In this document: in pieces, positions 51,301 through 64,000 of the stretch
Layout of the letters: each line of letters opens with the position of its first letter
Numbering within the stretch: the first letter of the stretch is position 1
From: Manduca sexta
Lineage: Eukaryota; Arthropoda; Insecta; Lepidoptera; Sphingidae
Direction of reading: 5' to 3'
NCBI RefSeq assembly: GCF_014839805.1
Contig: NC_051135.1
Coordinates: 11,225,291-11,289,290, forward strand
DNA length: 64,000 nucleotides
Made by a program: the position numbers and the translations under genes
Notes under the pieces: generated by a model
What the model was told of the DNA's origin: nothing
The model's database searches: none
What the model saw: the letters and a program-made list of their open reading frames with translations, nothing else

Positions 51301-54300
51301 TAAACATTAAAGCGCAGTTCCTACATTATCGATGTATATGCGAATTGCCAACGTTAGCTTATGATTTACGCTTCACGCCACCAGCCATACTCGTACGCGG
51401 CAACACCGGTCGCAAAGCGCACGCCACGATACGAGATCGGTATGAAAGTTGCCGAGCAGCTCTCACGGCTCGATTGATTCCCCAGTGACGCTCGTTCGCC
51501 AATTGATCACTGGCTTGCGGCGGCAATATGACGATACGTTTTCGGCAGTTTTTCAATTTTAACCCTTGTGGCTTTGGTGGTATGTGATGGATTCTTCATT
51601 TCTAGGACTATTTTCCTATCAACAGAAAGATGATAGTCGAATATTACCTGATGGTAAGTGGTAAAAACTGTTTTTAAACGTCATCAATGCCAATTACCAA
51701 GGGAATCAAAGATGCGATTGTATTTTTAACATAATTAAGAGTAAATTTGTTTTAAGCAAATTAAAATTCAGATAAATGATAAGTAAAAATAAAGAGAGAT
51801 AAAGTAATCCAAAAAGTTAGCGCAGGTTTCCATTTACATTTATAGCAAGAAAGTAGGAAATTAGTAGCTCTGATGGATTCATCATAACTGTTCTATCCCA
51901 GCGGGAGTGCTTTACTAAAACTTAGCAGATTAACGTACCGTGTCCCTCGGGATATAAACGGCTTACGGTATTTTTAGGATATCTCCCGCAACGGAAATTG
52001 GGCTTACAATGTAGTACTCGACATCAGTAACCACTGCGTTAATAATAGTGACACTTAACGAGTCATTAGGCTTATCGTCAAGAAACAAAACAATTTCGAC
52101 AGTTTGCGTCAATATTTTTGTGGAAGATTACTGGTGAATTTCATATAAACCAATGATAATTTTATCGCACTTGGCAATCCACTCTGTCTGTCATATTCTC
52201 CTTTAATATAGCCGTGCGGTTTCAGACGCATTATCGATACTAGCCTTGATATTATACTCTGGATGACTCGAGAGTTTATTGCAGCTATGTATAAACTAAA
52301 TATAATCATAAAACCATAGAATGACGTAACGTAACATTGCATAATGCTATTAGTATAAATGATTTAAAATGAATTGTTAATGGTTTTAATCGTGTACGCT
52401 ACAGCATTCCTGATCCCTAAACCTGCGCGTTCTATTTCGACGCTTTCCTCGATACATCTAAACGAGACACGTTTGCAAAAATATTTGCCAATAAACGCGC
52501 GTTTATTTGAACGCGTTAATCATACTAAAGCGCATAATAAACAAATCACGCAAACATTATAATTCAATGTTATGGACATGGCACGGCGTCGCAAGGTGCC
52601 CGCGACCTTTATTTACCGCACTGACAGAAGCGCGAGGAACATTACTGTTCTAAACTTTTTTATTTTACCCACAAATAACTAAACAGTATCGTTTTTTGGA
52701 TTTAGAACTCGGCTCCAGATCGGCGATAAGAAGTTAAAATGAAATCTTTGATTGTTTGCATGAGGAAAAACTAAAAGAGTACCGTGTTATTATAACAATG
52801 TTTGGAATTGTATAAACTGTGTTTGCTATTATAATTTATAATGGATATGTGCATAAAGACGCAGCGTTTTGACTGTCCTGAAATAAAAACAAGACTAAAT
52901 TCAATTACGAAAAACATCAAAAACGAAATTCATAATACACACAAAACCAATTTTTTGTATCGTCATCACAAAGTCATGCTAATATTTTAGTCGGTTTCAA
53001 AGAATACAATTTAAATAACAGTCAAGTAGATTAAACGTCACCCGTCCCTTTGTACGTAGTGTGCGTAGACATGGCGTTAAATTTGGTCGGCGGGCTCTTT
53101 GGCCCCGGACCGACCACAAACCACTCTTAGCCTCGATTGTGATTAGCGATTACTCGGTCAGTGTCCCTGCAAACGGCTACAATGTACTTAAATTGGGTTG
53201 GCCGTGTGATAATGTCTAGACTTTACGTAGGACGGGGCGAGACTGGCATACATTTCATGGTTTTGTAGAAGCCGAAGCTGTTATTGTAGTATTTATAGGC
53301 TAAACTGTCTACTATGCAAAAATAGTACAGAAACCTTACACTGGTTTTAATTTAGATCGTTGAGATTAACACGGCCTGCTGTAAACTACTATCAAACTTT
53401 CTTAAGTTTTTAAGTACACACACCACTATTTACCATCGCTATCAAATTAAAAGCGGAAACACAAATAACCAAACCGCGGTGTTCACAAAAGATTTCCTTA
53501 TCTAATCCTTTGTAAAACTATCAAATATGGTCCGAAGGCCGCGCCGCAGATAACGCGAGAGGTTTATGAAACCGCTGTCGAGATAGTGCCATTATCATCT
53601 CTGTGCAGGACGAGCTACGATAAATGCCCCTGGGAGGTCATCTTTATCTCCTTCCTTATTTGATTTTGGGTCGTCTCCCCTTTGGTACGAGTAATGAGCG
53701 CTTGATAAGGCGCAGCGTGTTAAATGTGTTTCTCGGGGTGAATGCACTTTGAGCCGTTGGGCCTATCTCGGTTTAGAACCTGCAGGTGTACGCCTTTCAA
53801 CAGCTCACAGTCCCACTGTGCGTGGACGATATTTTTTTATTAATGCATCTTAAAGAAAAAGTTCGCTTCTATTTACGAATAAAAACTCACGTTTGAATAG
53901 TCTGAATTTGATCGAAAAGAATGTTTATCAAGTTTTAATAAATATGAACGCGATCAAAGATTTACTCTTTTGCGGGTCACGTGTTGCGTTTCTTTTGCTT
54001 CGATAATGTAAGGCTACATTGTAAAGAATACGTCACTGCTTCTAGTGATTTCGTTTATTCGTATTTATAATCGAAGGAGAGGCTTTTGTTAATTTCGTTC
54101 GACGAGAAATAAATTTGGTCTTATTTTTTTTAGTAGCTACGTAGTTTGTGATAAGTTTCTCAAGCGTTTATTTAAATATTTTAAGTCAATGTTATTTTTT
54201 GTTCGGCAGATCCGGGCGGAATATTTAAAATTGGTAAAAGTACGTTTATTTAACAGAGTTATTTGAATTCTGTTAGTTTTATAGCTTTTTGTTTTTGTTA

Positions 54301-57300
54301 ATTTTCTTGCTGTGTCTTTTAGGTAGAGAATCGGCGTTAAAATATAGAACACCGACATTTGCATTGTGTCTTTAGTTTTGTTGTTTATTTTAAACTTCAT
54401 CGATCTCATCGGCTTTAGTCATATTTGTTTTTCGTACAGTTTATTTTAATAACATAGGAAATAGAACTAGTTTTAATAATAAATTTAGGCTACAGTCAAT
54501 GTCAAAATAATTCCTCGAAAATGATATTTAAAATCCACTCGCGTGGCATTCAAATTTTTGAGATTAGATCGACCGCTAATAACAGTAATCGTTGGTAATG
54601 ACTGGTTTAAGCCCTGAAGCGCTACCCAATCCCAACAAGGTCCCCCAACCGGGCACTGTAAACACGCCCAAGGTCAATATCTATGTACACACGTAACCCA
54701 GACGAAAATAAACTCGATTCGGCTCCTGCCAGTCAATAGGACGACGGTGATATAATGGCCCCCCGGACATTCGGCTAGTGGAGGTCGCGCCATGTGATTG
54801 CTCTTAGAGTGTACCCATTGTGTACAATAACGGCATTGAATACATTTTAACTCAAAATGTCGTAAACACCCGTTAGTCGACTCTGTTCCCCCTGAAACTG
54901 GGATGTGTTTTTTCGTCTGAAACGACTTCCTAATCGAATGGCTTTGGTTTTTTTGTGTTTGTCGATATCCGGATTTGTTTCCGCAGTCGTTTCTTGGAAA
55001 TGGGGTGAAAGATTTTTTGTGAATATAAATTGTTAATGGAAATGTAAGTAATTTATAATTTATTGGTAAAAGTGGTTCTGATTCTGTATGCAATGTTGGC
55101 GAAAATAAATACATATAAGTACGTACTATTCTGGAATATGTTATATAATTCGTAATGAAAACTTATATGGGCATTGATTGAATAATTACTATACAATATA
55201 AATAACAATTAAGGGTCATAGCACACATGATATTTTTAGCCTCTGTTATCATTCAGTTTGCTGCTGCATCGATGCAACATGGCATTTTGGCAGCGTCCGT
55301 TAGTATCCGCAGTAATTTGCGCGCGAAGTATTCTGTCGAGTCTGCGCTATACTTAGCGTATGATTAGAAGCTGTATCTCGTTATAACACCTCATTTCAGC
55401 ATAATGTGAAAATGCCACGTCTCTGTATGAGGCTTCTGAAAAGCAATTCCGGGTCGATATTTCAATCTTCTGGTTATTTGTAGAAACGAATATATACGAT
55501 AAAAAGAAATGCGGATGTATGAATAAAATTATTCAATTGCTTAACTTCTATATTTAGTTAGGATTTTATTTATTGCAATGATAACTTTTATCCAATGCAA
55601 TGGTTGAAAATTCAAGCCAAAGTAGAATCGCATGTCGCTGGTTTTTGAATTTACATTGGTTAGAACTTAGTCGTATCGAGTTTGCTTCCAAGCGAGCTTG
55701 ATGAAGTACCATGTCTGCTACAACTTTATGTATTAAGTAATAATCAACAATCGAAGATGTCAGCAGTAGGTATACTCGCAAAATGAATACCCGACCGTTT
55801 ATTTACGGAAACAGACGCGCCGGCGCCGATCTCTAACAAACGTAATTGGCAACGTCTTTGGCACCATCACCGGCCTTGTCATTTTATAACGAACTCTGGT
55901 TTTAAGCAAATTGAACTTCCTTGCGATATGCGCACCTGTCAGCGGTCATAGAAGAATGATAAGTTGGAGACGAAAATACGAAATGTAAGGAAGTTCAGTG
56001 AAAGAAACGTTTGGCGTTTAGATGTTCTAAAAATAATTAATATTATTGAAGTCCATTTACAAGACGGTCAGAACAGAAATAATTAATTTACGTCTAACCT
56101 TATCAATTTGTACAAGTTTTGACATATACCCAAGGGGTTGTCCCGCATTAAAAAAAAGGTATAAGAACTTAGAACTAAGAAACCGAGTAGCAGGTAAATA
56201 CATTATGTATAATACAGAACCGAAATTCTTTGATTGAATTATACCTCCAAATATGCTTTCTCCATACCAAAAATCACACCAAAGGGCACACTGTCGCACA
56301 TTTCACGAATGGAAGTACAAGATACCATTATCATAATCACAAGTCGTAAGATGTCTCGGGACCGTCATTTTCGATTAAATGCTATGTTGTCTATATACAA
56401 GGGCATTGTAACCTTATCAGGTCGCGTGTCTGTCTAATGGGAGGTCAGGCTGCATTGTATTGGTTGTAATCAAGTTTATTGAGCGGTTTATACATTGTTC
56501 TGAAGGACGCATCTGCGAAGCTAATGGCACAAGAGGTCAAACATCAAAATGTTTGTCTTTTTTGACAGATGGCCTGTTTCTAGTTGCACTTCCGTGCTAT
56601 ATTTAGAGAAAGATTTAATTAAGTGCAAAAATCGTTGCTGCAGAGTTTTTCAAGAGTAGACAACTTATATTAAATACCTAACAAGAGACCTATAGAGTTG
56701 AAATTAAAAGGGTAACAATTCTGCATTAACTTTATTTAAGTATTCATAGACTGGGAATTTTTAGGTTGTTGATTTAATGAGAAATGAGACGACAAAATAT
56801 TTGCACATTTTCAAATTCTTCTTTGTTACGATTAGTTAGGTTCTACTAAGGGTATTATTTGAAAAGAAGATACTTTTTATTCCTTTACGTTTAGTTTTTC
56901 TATTCTCTGAATATTGTATGGGTATTTACAATCTAAGATGATGGAGTCCCAAGTCACAACGTTATTTGTTATAACGTTAGTAATTTTGTATCATTTAATC
57001 TATGACGTCAGTACAATCTCGTGCTACTGCATTGTTGACTATTGTTAAAAAGCAACATGTTTTCTGACAATGAGGCAATGTGGCTTAAACTATTTTTTTA
57101 CATTGCCTTTGAACTGATCACACATTTCAAAACTAAATACTTATTTTAGCTGGGAGCAATCGATAGTTACTTTTATATTTTAAAAATGTTTTTATATGTG
57201 TAGATGCAATGTAGTCAACTTTACTCATGGCATAATAAAACATGCATGATTTATAGAATCATAAACAAGCACATGGTCCACCTTCGACATCGATAATGAT

Positions 57301-58425
57301 TTCTGTTCTAATTACTATAATCTATGTATAACATAACTAATAAAGTAATAAAGTAGCTACATGTGACTACGTCCCATTATATTGCTTCATCGTTAAATTA
57401 TTCAGACGACTTTCTAAGATTATGACAAGCTTGTAAGAGGTGTTTTAATTGAAATTGCCTTGGGCGTTGCACGTCCGACCTAGAAAGTGTGAAATGGATA
57501 TCTAATAAACATTGTGTGTGGTTAATTTTTATTGTTGAGAACAAATCGCCTTTGACGCTGATTAGTTGCGTAGCTAATTGGAAAATAAGGATGTTAAAAA
57601 GGAATGTTTCTTTATGAGGAGAAATATTTTTGTTACAATACGTCTAACTGAAAGATATTAAGGAATCCACGGAAATAAAAGGCTTTAGTTATAACCAGTA
57701 CAATAACGAAGTACTTTCGATGACACAAAGTCCATATTCGAAATAAAAAAGTATAGTATGCTGCGTTACTAATATGGCATATCGTTACTATCAAAGACGT
57801 GGCCAGCTAGACTAATCAATTGTACAAAAACACCGAAGTCTATATCTATACAAAATTTGTAACCTGCGACAAAAATACAAAATTGATTTTATCTCAATAT
57901 ATTATATATTTTCCGGTGTTTCGTGCTTTAAACGGATTACCTATATCGCGTCTGTCGTTAGCCGGTAATATTATTTCGTAAAATGCAAATGTTAACATCG
58001 GCGCCACTTTGATTGGTCCCGAACACGGCACGTTGTTAATGTGAATACGTTTGTGAACGTTTACATACCGAGCAAATGTTTTAGACCGAGTAAATATTGT
58101 ATGAGATTCAATTTTGCATTTTACGACCTGGTCGTGCTAGGTTTGGTCTGTTTTTTAACATCAATATTTGATGACTACTGCCGATTTACTTGAGACTGGG
58201 TGTATTAAGATAGTCTAGAATAAATAAAACAGGTATATTTAGAATATTTAGCAGAAACTGGTTGCCTTGTTGATCTAATAAAAAAGTACTTGGGCTGGGA
58301 ATCATAATGTTACGGATCCTAGTTTAGACAACAATACATTGTGTGAATTTTTGGATTCGAAAAAAATATCCCCGTTTCCGGTCAGTTGGAATTTATGTCT
58401 GTTACGCTATCTGACAGAATACCCA
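48360..58425. other. Non-coding stretch
   Basis: About 10 kb with no supported gene. Small items are the 18 bp palindrome AATAAACGCGCGTTTATT at 52490-52507, the hairpin AACGTTAT/ATAACGTT at 56958-56978, and a short repeat relic 'acctgatggtaagtgg' near 51647. A paired 'tttctat(a/g)ggcgcg' motif at about 49433 and 49490 may be repeat-derived. Confidence 0.5.
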
Positions 58426-58429
58426 ATAA

Positions 58430-58550
58430 AAGTCGTAGGAGGTCGCTGGATGCGGACCGCTTCCAATATCTGGAATCGATCTGAAAATCTTTGGGAGAGG
58501 CCCATGTTCAGCAGTGGACATCCTGCGGCTGATGATCATGATGATTATGA
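58430..58550 (+). mobile_element. RTE-type LINE 3' end (fragment)
   Basis: The segment resembles the last codons of an RTE-type reverse-transcriptase ORF (GRWMRTAS, then a decayed version of the W-R-S-L-G-E-A-Y stretch). The familiar lepidopteran tail follows: 'aatctttgggagaggccca', 'tgttcagcagtggacatcc', 'tgcggctgatgatcatgatg' and a degenerate GAT/ATG microsatellite. It is severely 5'-truncated and carries substitutions, so it is inactive. Confidence 0.72.
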
Positions 58551-61350
58551 TGCTTCGGGTGTACCAGGGGCCATCATGAGACCCATATGAGTCCGGCCAA
58601 GTGTTAGTTGTGCTTTCGCCGGACTCCTCCGGGTTAATTGCGTGATCTTAAGACCACGATGAAGAAACGCAAGTCACTAATTGAATTCATCTTGCAAACG
58701 TAACCTAGAACATACCACTGTTATTGAGCAATGACCTGTGTAATTAAGAACAGGATGGCATCAAATGAACGTAATCAGTGGTGTTTCGCTCCATTGCGGT
58801 GTTGGTCTCGTCTTCATACGAGGTATTTGCGGTAAATATCTTTGAAATATAGATTATTCACGGATATGATGTATATCTGGATAAACTTCCATGAAATTCC
58901 ATACAATAATATTGGCTGTAATTATGTATGACTTCACTTAATTAACCGTGGATTTTGTCAAGATTATGCGTGTTTTTCAGTACCTACTTATTGAAATATG
59001 CTTATGAATATAAAGATTTTATTAGTTTGTTCAAATATATCGTGTTTATTCAAGGAGAACTATCGTTCCACAACATTAAATGAAAAGCTGTAAAAATGTT
59101 ATCGATATTACCTGAATACCTGCTCTTTGCAATAATATATTTCTGCGCAGGCGCATGCCGTTTGATGATTGTTTTGCTTTATCGGCGCCGCGCTGTCTTC
59201 ATTGTCAAACCGAGTCTTGTTGAGTGTAATAACAAAGTAAATAAATATTATTACGTGAGTGTCAATTACATGAATTTGTGTATCCTGGTAATTAAATATT
59301 ATTTAGGTAAAGTGTATAGCCAATTTTGATAACAGAAAAGATGAAAAAAAAAACAAGTATTTCTATTTTTCCCTCTTATGCCAATAGTTCACGTTTTATA
59401 TTACTTTTAATAAATAACTTTATAGTGATATACCGATATATGGCTAGAAGTGAAATATTTATTGATTTTCCTTCTTATACGTGGTAAAGTGTAATAAAAA
59501 CAAAAAGTTAAAACTTGTAGTCTTTGCATGAGTCAAAGTTCAAACCACGTTGTCTTTTATTTCTCCATCAGTAACTAATCCATACTAATCCTTTGTATCA
59601 CAAGGGTCGATAAACAGGCTTATTATATTTTCGTCGTAATATATAACAATATTGACTCTGGAGAATTCGGTAGGCTGGATTTATTCAGTCCCAAATGTAA
59701 TCTGTATTCAAGGTCTGGCTTAAGCTTTAAATTGCCATGACAAAATAAATTATCAGTTAAAGGTATTTGTGTTGCGATAAATGTAAAAAACAAAACGATA
59801 CATTTTATTCCATATGGATTTAAAAATAAAACTGAAATGCAACTCGCATTAGTGTAGCCACATTTCAAAACTTTGTCTAAGCAAATACTACTGCTTCGTC
59901 TATTTCTATCGCCAAGCATTGTGCTGGCATTATTGTTGGGTTCTCATGTGACGCTTGTAGCTAGAGAAACACTCCGTATAAGGTCTTTTGTAAACCACCT
60001 CGAGGAGCACGTAGTGTTATACATATATGTAAAAGTTCTGGGTGGTAACGTCAAACAGCTGTATAAATATACCTCGCCTTCGTAGATCATGACAGTTCAG
60101 ATTCCTTGAACTATCCACGCGTTCCGTTAATGCGTTTACAAAAGAAAACAAACAAGTCCATTGTCCATGCTGATGGCCAAGTCTGGACTCTGGGAGATAT
60201 TATTAATGTGTAAGTTGTTTAGCCGCGGGAAAGTCCAGCGGAGCGTGTGGAAGGTCGTATCGCTTACCCTGTAACGTAATATCGTACGTGTTGCGCAACA
60301 GTTCAATATACTAAAATGTCTGTATACAACAATAAACCGTACTGACAACACGATAGAGTTCATTTTCGTGCCGCTGAATATTTGAGTCCCAATCGGTGAT
60401 TTCACCCGTATATCGGATGGTGCGTAATGAAAGCTTTTCGTAATACCAATAAAGGGTACCAACGCAATCTTATCTGTACGCCTGTCAACGTGTTTTTCCT
60501 TCCCATTGGAATAGATAATGTTGTAGCGGTACCTTTTATGCCCACGCGTATAATGGAAACTAACGCATTTTTTATTACCCTCAAATAACGAAACTATCAA
60601 GCAGCTTGGCCGTCACCTTAAAAAGCAGTCATATCACCCAAAACTTTGAAGTGAAAGTACGCTCATCTCAAAATATTTGAGTTTAAGTTTCGTAGTAACG
60701 TCGTGTCAATCTCATAGCTTAGGAACTACGAATACACCGGCTACAATGTCCTTCAACCCAAGATACAATAGTGCAGCTTGGCAACCGAAAAAGACAGTGA
60801 TATCAATAATTCGTTTGGATAGATGGGTTTACAAACAAAATCTTCCACAACCAAATACACTTTGTATGTAACTATTAACATAATATAGAGAATTGGAATC
60901 AATCACTCACGTTCATGGTCAACAAACTGACTGAGATTGTCTGATCCTGAACGATAAAATCGATCGGAACTTAGCTGAGTCACTGATGTTTATTCTAGTG
61001 GCGTAACCGTCGGTGACATCGGGGGCGTACGGCAGCAAACGCGAAATACTTAACCAATGAATATTTACATGAAAACCTTTAAGAGCCTTACCGAAACAAA
61101 ATTTTCTCTAACGGTAAACAATTTTATACAGTGATTAACTTAATTAGTGTTTCGTCTGTGTCTCAGATTATTTGCCAAAAGGGAATGGGGACGAAATAGT
61201 TATTGGTAAAATCATTGATCAACGATAATTTGTGAAGGACACCTATACTGCACAGCATAATCCTAATATTCCACTGCTTTTTATTTAAAATTCTTCAAAT
61301 ACAAACCGCTCTACCAACATAAAAAAAAAAAAACAACACATAATGCAAAA
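58551..61350. other. Non-coding stretch
   Basis: No gene was recognised. A minus-strand open stretch of 154 codons (60136-60600) has no ATG at its upstream end and no known motif, and is regarded as chance or a decayed element. Confidence 0.45.
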
Positions 61351-61352
61351 TA

Positions 61353-62659
61353 CTTAGTCTGGCCATAAATACTGTTACACTTAATTATAAAAAAATATTA
61401 CATTTGAATTTCGAATCTGTCATTTTTATACGATTGTTCATTGTGTTTTCTCATTTTGGCGCCAATACATTGTAAAATATTTTGCGATATTAAAATGGTG
61501 TGGGGTGATAAAGAGAACCGAATCGCTGTGATAGCATTACACAAAGTAGGTATGGAGCCAAATGCAATTTTTAAAACTCTCCATACACTTGGTATTAGTA
61601 AAATGTTTGTGTACCGGGCTATTAATAGGTACAATGAGACCTCCTCTGTTTGTGACAGAAAAGATCTGGCCGTCCACGTAGTGTTCGTACGAAAAAGGTG
61701 GTCAAAGCAGTAAGGGAAAGAATTCGAAGAAATCCTGTCCGAAAGCAAAAGATTTTATCTCGGGAAATGAAGATAGCACCTAGAACCATGTCGCGTATTT
61801 TAAAAGATGACTTAGGACTTGCAGCCTATAAGAGACGCACTGGCCATTTCTTAACTGATAATTTAAAGAAGAATAGGGTGGTAAAATCGAAACAACTACT
61901 GAAGCGGTACGCAAAGGGAGGTCACAGAAAAATTTTGTTTACGGATGAGAAAATTTTTACAATTGAGCAACATTTTAACAAACAAAATGACCGTATTTAT
62001 GCTCAAAGCTCTAAGGAAGCTTCCCAATTAGTCGACAGAGTGCAACGTGGACATTATCCGACTTCAGTGATGGTTTGGTGGGGTGTTAGCTATGAAGGAG
62101 TGACTGAGCCATATTTTTTGTGAAAAAGGTATCAAAACATCGGCACAAGTGTATCAAGATACCATTCTTGAGAAGGTAGTTAAGCCCCTTAACATCACCA
62201 TGTTCAATAACCAAGTATGGTCCTTCCAGCAAGACTCGGCGCCGGGTCATAAAGCTCGGTCCACGCAGTCTTGGTTGGAATCGAACGTTTCGGACTTCAT
62301 CAGAGCTGAAGACTGGCCGTCGTCTAGTCCCGATCTTAATCCGCTGGATTATGATTTGTGGTCAGTTTTAGAGAGTACAGCTTGCTCTAAACGCCATGAT
62401 AATTTGGAGTCCCTAAAACAATCTATACGATTGGCAGTGAAGAATTTTCCCATGGAAAGAGTGCGTGCTTCTATTGATAACTGGCCTCATCGTTTAAAGG
62501 ACTGTATTGCAGCCAATGGAGACCACTTCGAATAAGCTTTTTATATTTTTAATTGTTTTATATTTATGTATTAAACTGACACACTGTAAAAGTAATAAAT
62601 GTTATTTGCAGTTAACAATTTTCTTTTTTCTTTATTACAATATTTATGGCAAGACTAGG
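61353..62659 (+). mobile_element. maT-type (DD37D) Tc1/mariner transposon, complete but inactive
   Basis: A 1307 bp element flanked on both sides by TA (61351-61352 and 62660-62661), the target duplication of Tc1/mariner elements. The terminal inverted repeats begin CTTAGTCTGGCCATAAATAC on the left and, reverse-complemented, CCTAGTCTTGCCATAAATAT on the right, matching at 20 of the first 23 positions. Inside is one transposase frame on the plus strand, broken by two frameshifts. The size and the spacing of the catalytic residues fit the maT group, known from nematodes and Lepidoptera such as Bombyx. Confidence 0.93.
61495..62535 (+). pseudogene. maT/mariner transposase pseudogene (two frameshifts)
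   Basis: The coding region runs from ATG 61495 to TAA 62533-62535, corresponding to about 346 codons, normal for the family. The N-terminal part (WGDKENRIAVIALHKVG) is a helix-turn-helix of the DNA-binding domain. A single base appears lost near 61660-61664, after CDRK, where the family expects a basic GRPR-like hinge. One extra T in the run at 62114-62119 returns the frame. Catalytic aspartates are visible in FTDEKIF, in QQDSAPGHK and in SPDLNPLDYDLW. Between the second D and the D of LDY lie 37 residues, hence DD37D. No internal stop exists apart from those caused by the two shifts, so inactivation may be fairly recent. The element could still be mobilised in trans if its ends are recognised. 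Confidence 0.92.
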
Positions 62660-62661
62660 TA

Positions 62662-64000
62662 TATGGAGCTTGAAGTCTGCCTAATCGCAATATCGTCTCC
62701 GCATCATTCTAATTCAGTACATGCCTTCGGCGTAGTACACGCGTCGGAACACATTACTGGGGAGGTCCGATCAGTCCCCCGGGCGGTCGTCTCCGATATG
62801 CCGGGGCAAGGTTTCACGCACACATGACCCTCATGTCCATTAGTATAAAGGTCAGCTTTGCGTGTTACTTTTTATTAGGTTGACGTCGTGTTGAAGGGAT
62901 TTGTTATGAAGATATTTGATACGTGATATATAATGTCTTTGTATGTTGTGAATATTGTAATCTATTGATTATCTCCTTCAAAAACTGACGGGAAACTTTA
63001 ACGATGCCCTTTTGTGTAAACACTTTATAGTAGGTATAGTATCAATTAAGAATTGATAGGAAGCTTTAATTATGCTTTTAGAAAAACAAGTTCAGTACAC
63101 AATATTGTCAACTAAAATATTAATGAAGTTTTATTTGATGCTGCATAGTTAAAATGATGGCATCAATGTCAAAGCAGTCTTGGTTGCATCATCTGCTTAC
63201 CTTCAAAAGAAATTGGCACAACTCTACCATTACCTACAAGCTGGTCACAAGATGAAGATACACAAGTTTGTATCTAATTTAATTAAGAGCGCCTACGGTT
63301 GTGCCGTGTGCGGTCTACTCATACATATATTCATATCTGCTTCTCATGAATCAGTGTCCGTCGTACTTGTAGCTCATATTGCACGACCTGGGGAATCCTA
63401 GAGACGTAGGATGAATATGCATATCAGTTGTGTTTATCAATATGGGGGTATTGAGATTAAAATCAATTTAATCATGTTATTATTAAAGGCAATTTTATCG
63501 GTTCGTAATATATCTGGTTACAATGTAGAATGTGCTGGCGTGCGAGTACAATATAGGTAAACGGAATATGACCGCATCCGAGCTATTGATATATCCGATT
63601 GACAGTTGTTTTAACTATACAATCACAATCTTCAATCCGATACCGAGGATGAACCAATCAAAATAGCTCATATGTAAGCATGTCACAAAATATTTGTTCT
63701 GATTGGTCCATTTTTGAGATAGATCGAAAAAAGCGATTGGGGTCGTTTATTGAAAATGGCGATGAGTCAGTTACTCGTATGCGTTAATACAAAACCCTTC
63801 AGACGACACTCGTATATACATTTTCAGACAGCAATACATGGATGGTTTTCGCCTTGTATCTCATCTTTATTATTATGGTATAATTCAAGTAATGCTAACT
63901 AAACACATGCGTTGCATCGTATTAAATATAGAATCCATTTCATAAATTGTAGTTAAAACATATCACGGACCAAAATATTACTCCATCGAAAATTAATAAG
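62662..64000. other. Non-coding stretch to window end
   Basis: A moderately GC-rich patch follows the transposon at 62670-62830, then AT-rich sequence. No gene or catalytic CCR4 exon was recognised. The sequence ends without a feature boundary. Confidence 0.5.

Noticed and set aside
54674..55114. 146-codon open stretch on the minus strand
   Set aside because: No recognised motif. Composition follows the local DNA and no promoter or splice context supports it.
60136..60600. 154-codon open stretch on the minus strand
   Set aside because: It does not start with ATG at its upstream end, shows no domain or compositional constraint, and lies in a gene-poor region; probably chance.
1..64000. CRISPR arrays, bacterial operons, integrated phage
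   Set aside because: Repeats are dispersed eukaryotic SINE/MITE types, introns are present and no prokaryotic gene layout is seen.

Overview
The window looks like nuclear DNA of a lepidopteran insect (moth or butterfly). It is AT-rich and intron-dominated. It carries two families of tRNA-headed SINEs, 3' ends of non-LTR elements of a kind common in Lepidoptera, fold-back MITE-like repeats and a Tc1/mariner element with a DD37D (maT-type) signature. No species can be named from the sequence alone.

Only about 3% of the window is convincingly coding. At the left edge are two exons (1-99 and 8671-8846, + strand) of the leucine-rich-repeat part of the CCR4 deadenylase, called twin in Drosophila and CNOT6/CNOT6L in vertebrates. 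They are joined in frame by an 8.6 kb intron whose donor is GC rather than GT. The catalytic nuclease exons that should follow were not found anywhere to the right, so either the next intron runs past the window end (more than 55 kb) or the locus is rearranged.

On the same strand lies an intron-free reading frame (35676-37088, 470 aa). It has a CGG-rich 5' leader with an initiator-like motif and two short upstream ORFs, and a poly(A) signal candidate about 375 bp after the stop. The protein is low-complexity and probably disordered. It has a strongly basic segment, a small cysteine cluster and an exact 14-3-3 consensus. I do not recognise the family. If the twin intron is real, this gene is nested inside it.

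The rest is non-coding. SINE and LINE pieces are scattered at 1.0, 3.1, 3.9, 7.3, 7.8, 8.2, 17.2, 17.7, 41.3 and 58.4 kb. There is a diverged direct duplication of about 700 bp at 13.0/14.4 kb, a near-perfect 145 bp palindrome at 15.5 kb, and inverted-repeat structures at 24.9 and 27.5 kb. CpG-rich patches that could be promoters or first exons lie at 19.1, 33.7, 37.6 and 46.4 kb. A complete but frameshifted maT transposon with its TA target duplication lies at 61.35-62.66 kb. No CRISPR, rRNA, credible tRNA gene or multi-gene system was seen. The most unusual items are the orphan gene, the non-canonical splice donor and the MITE-like structures.
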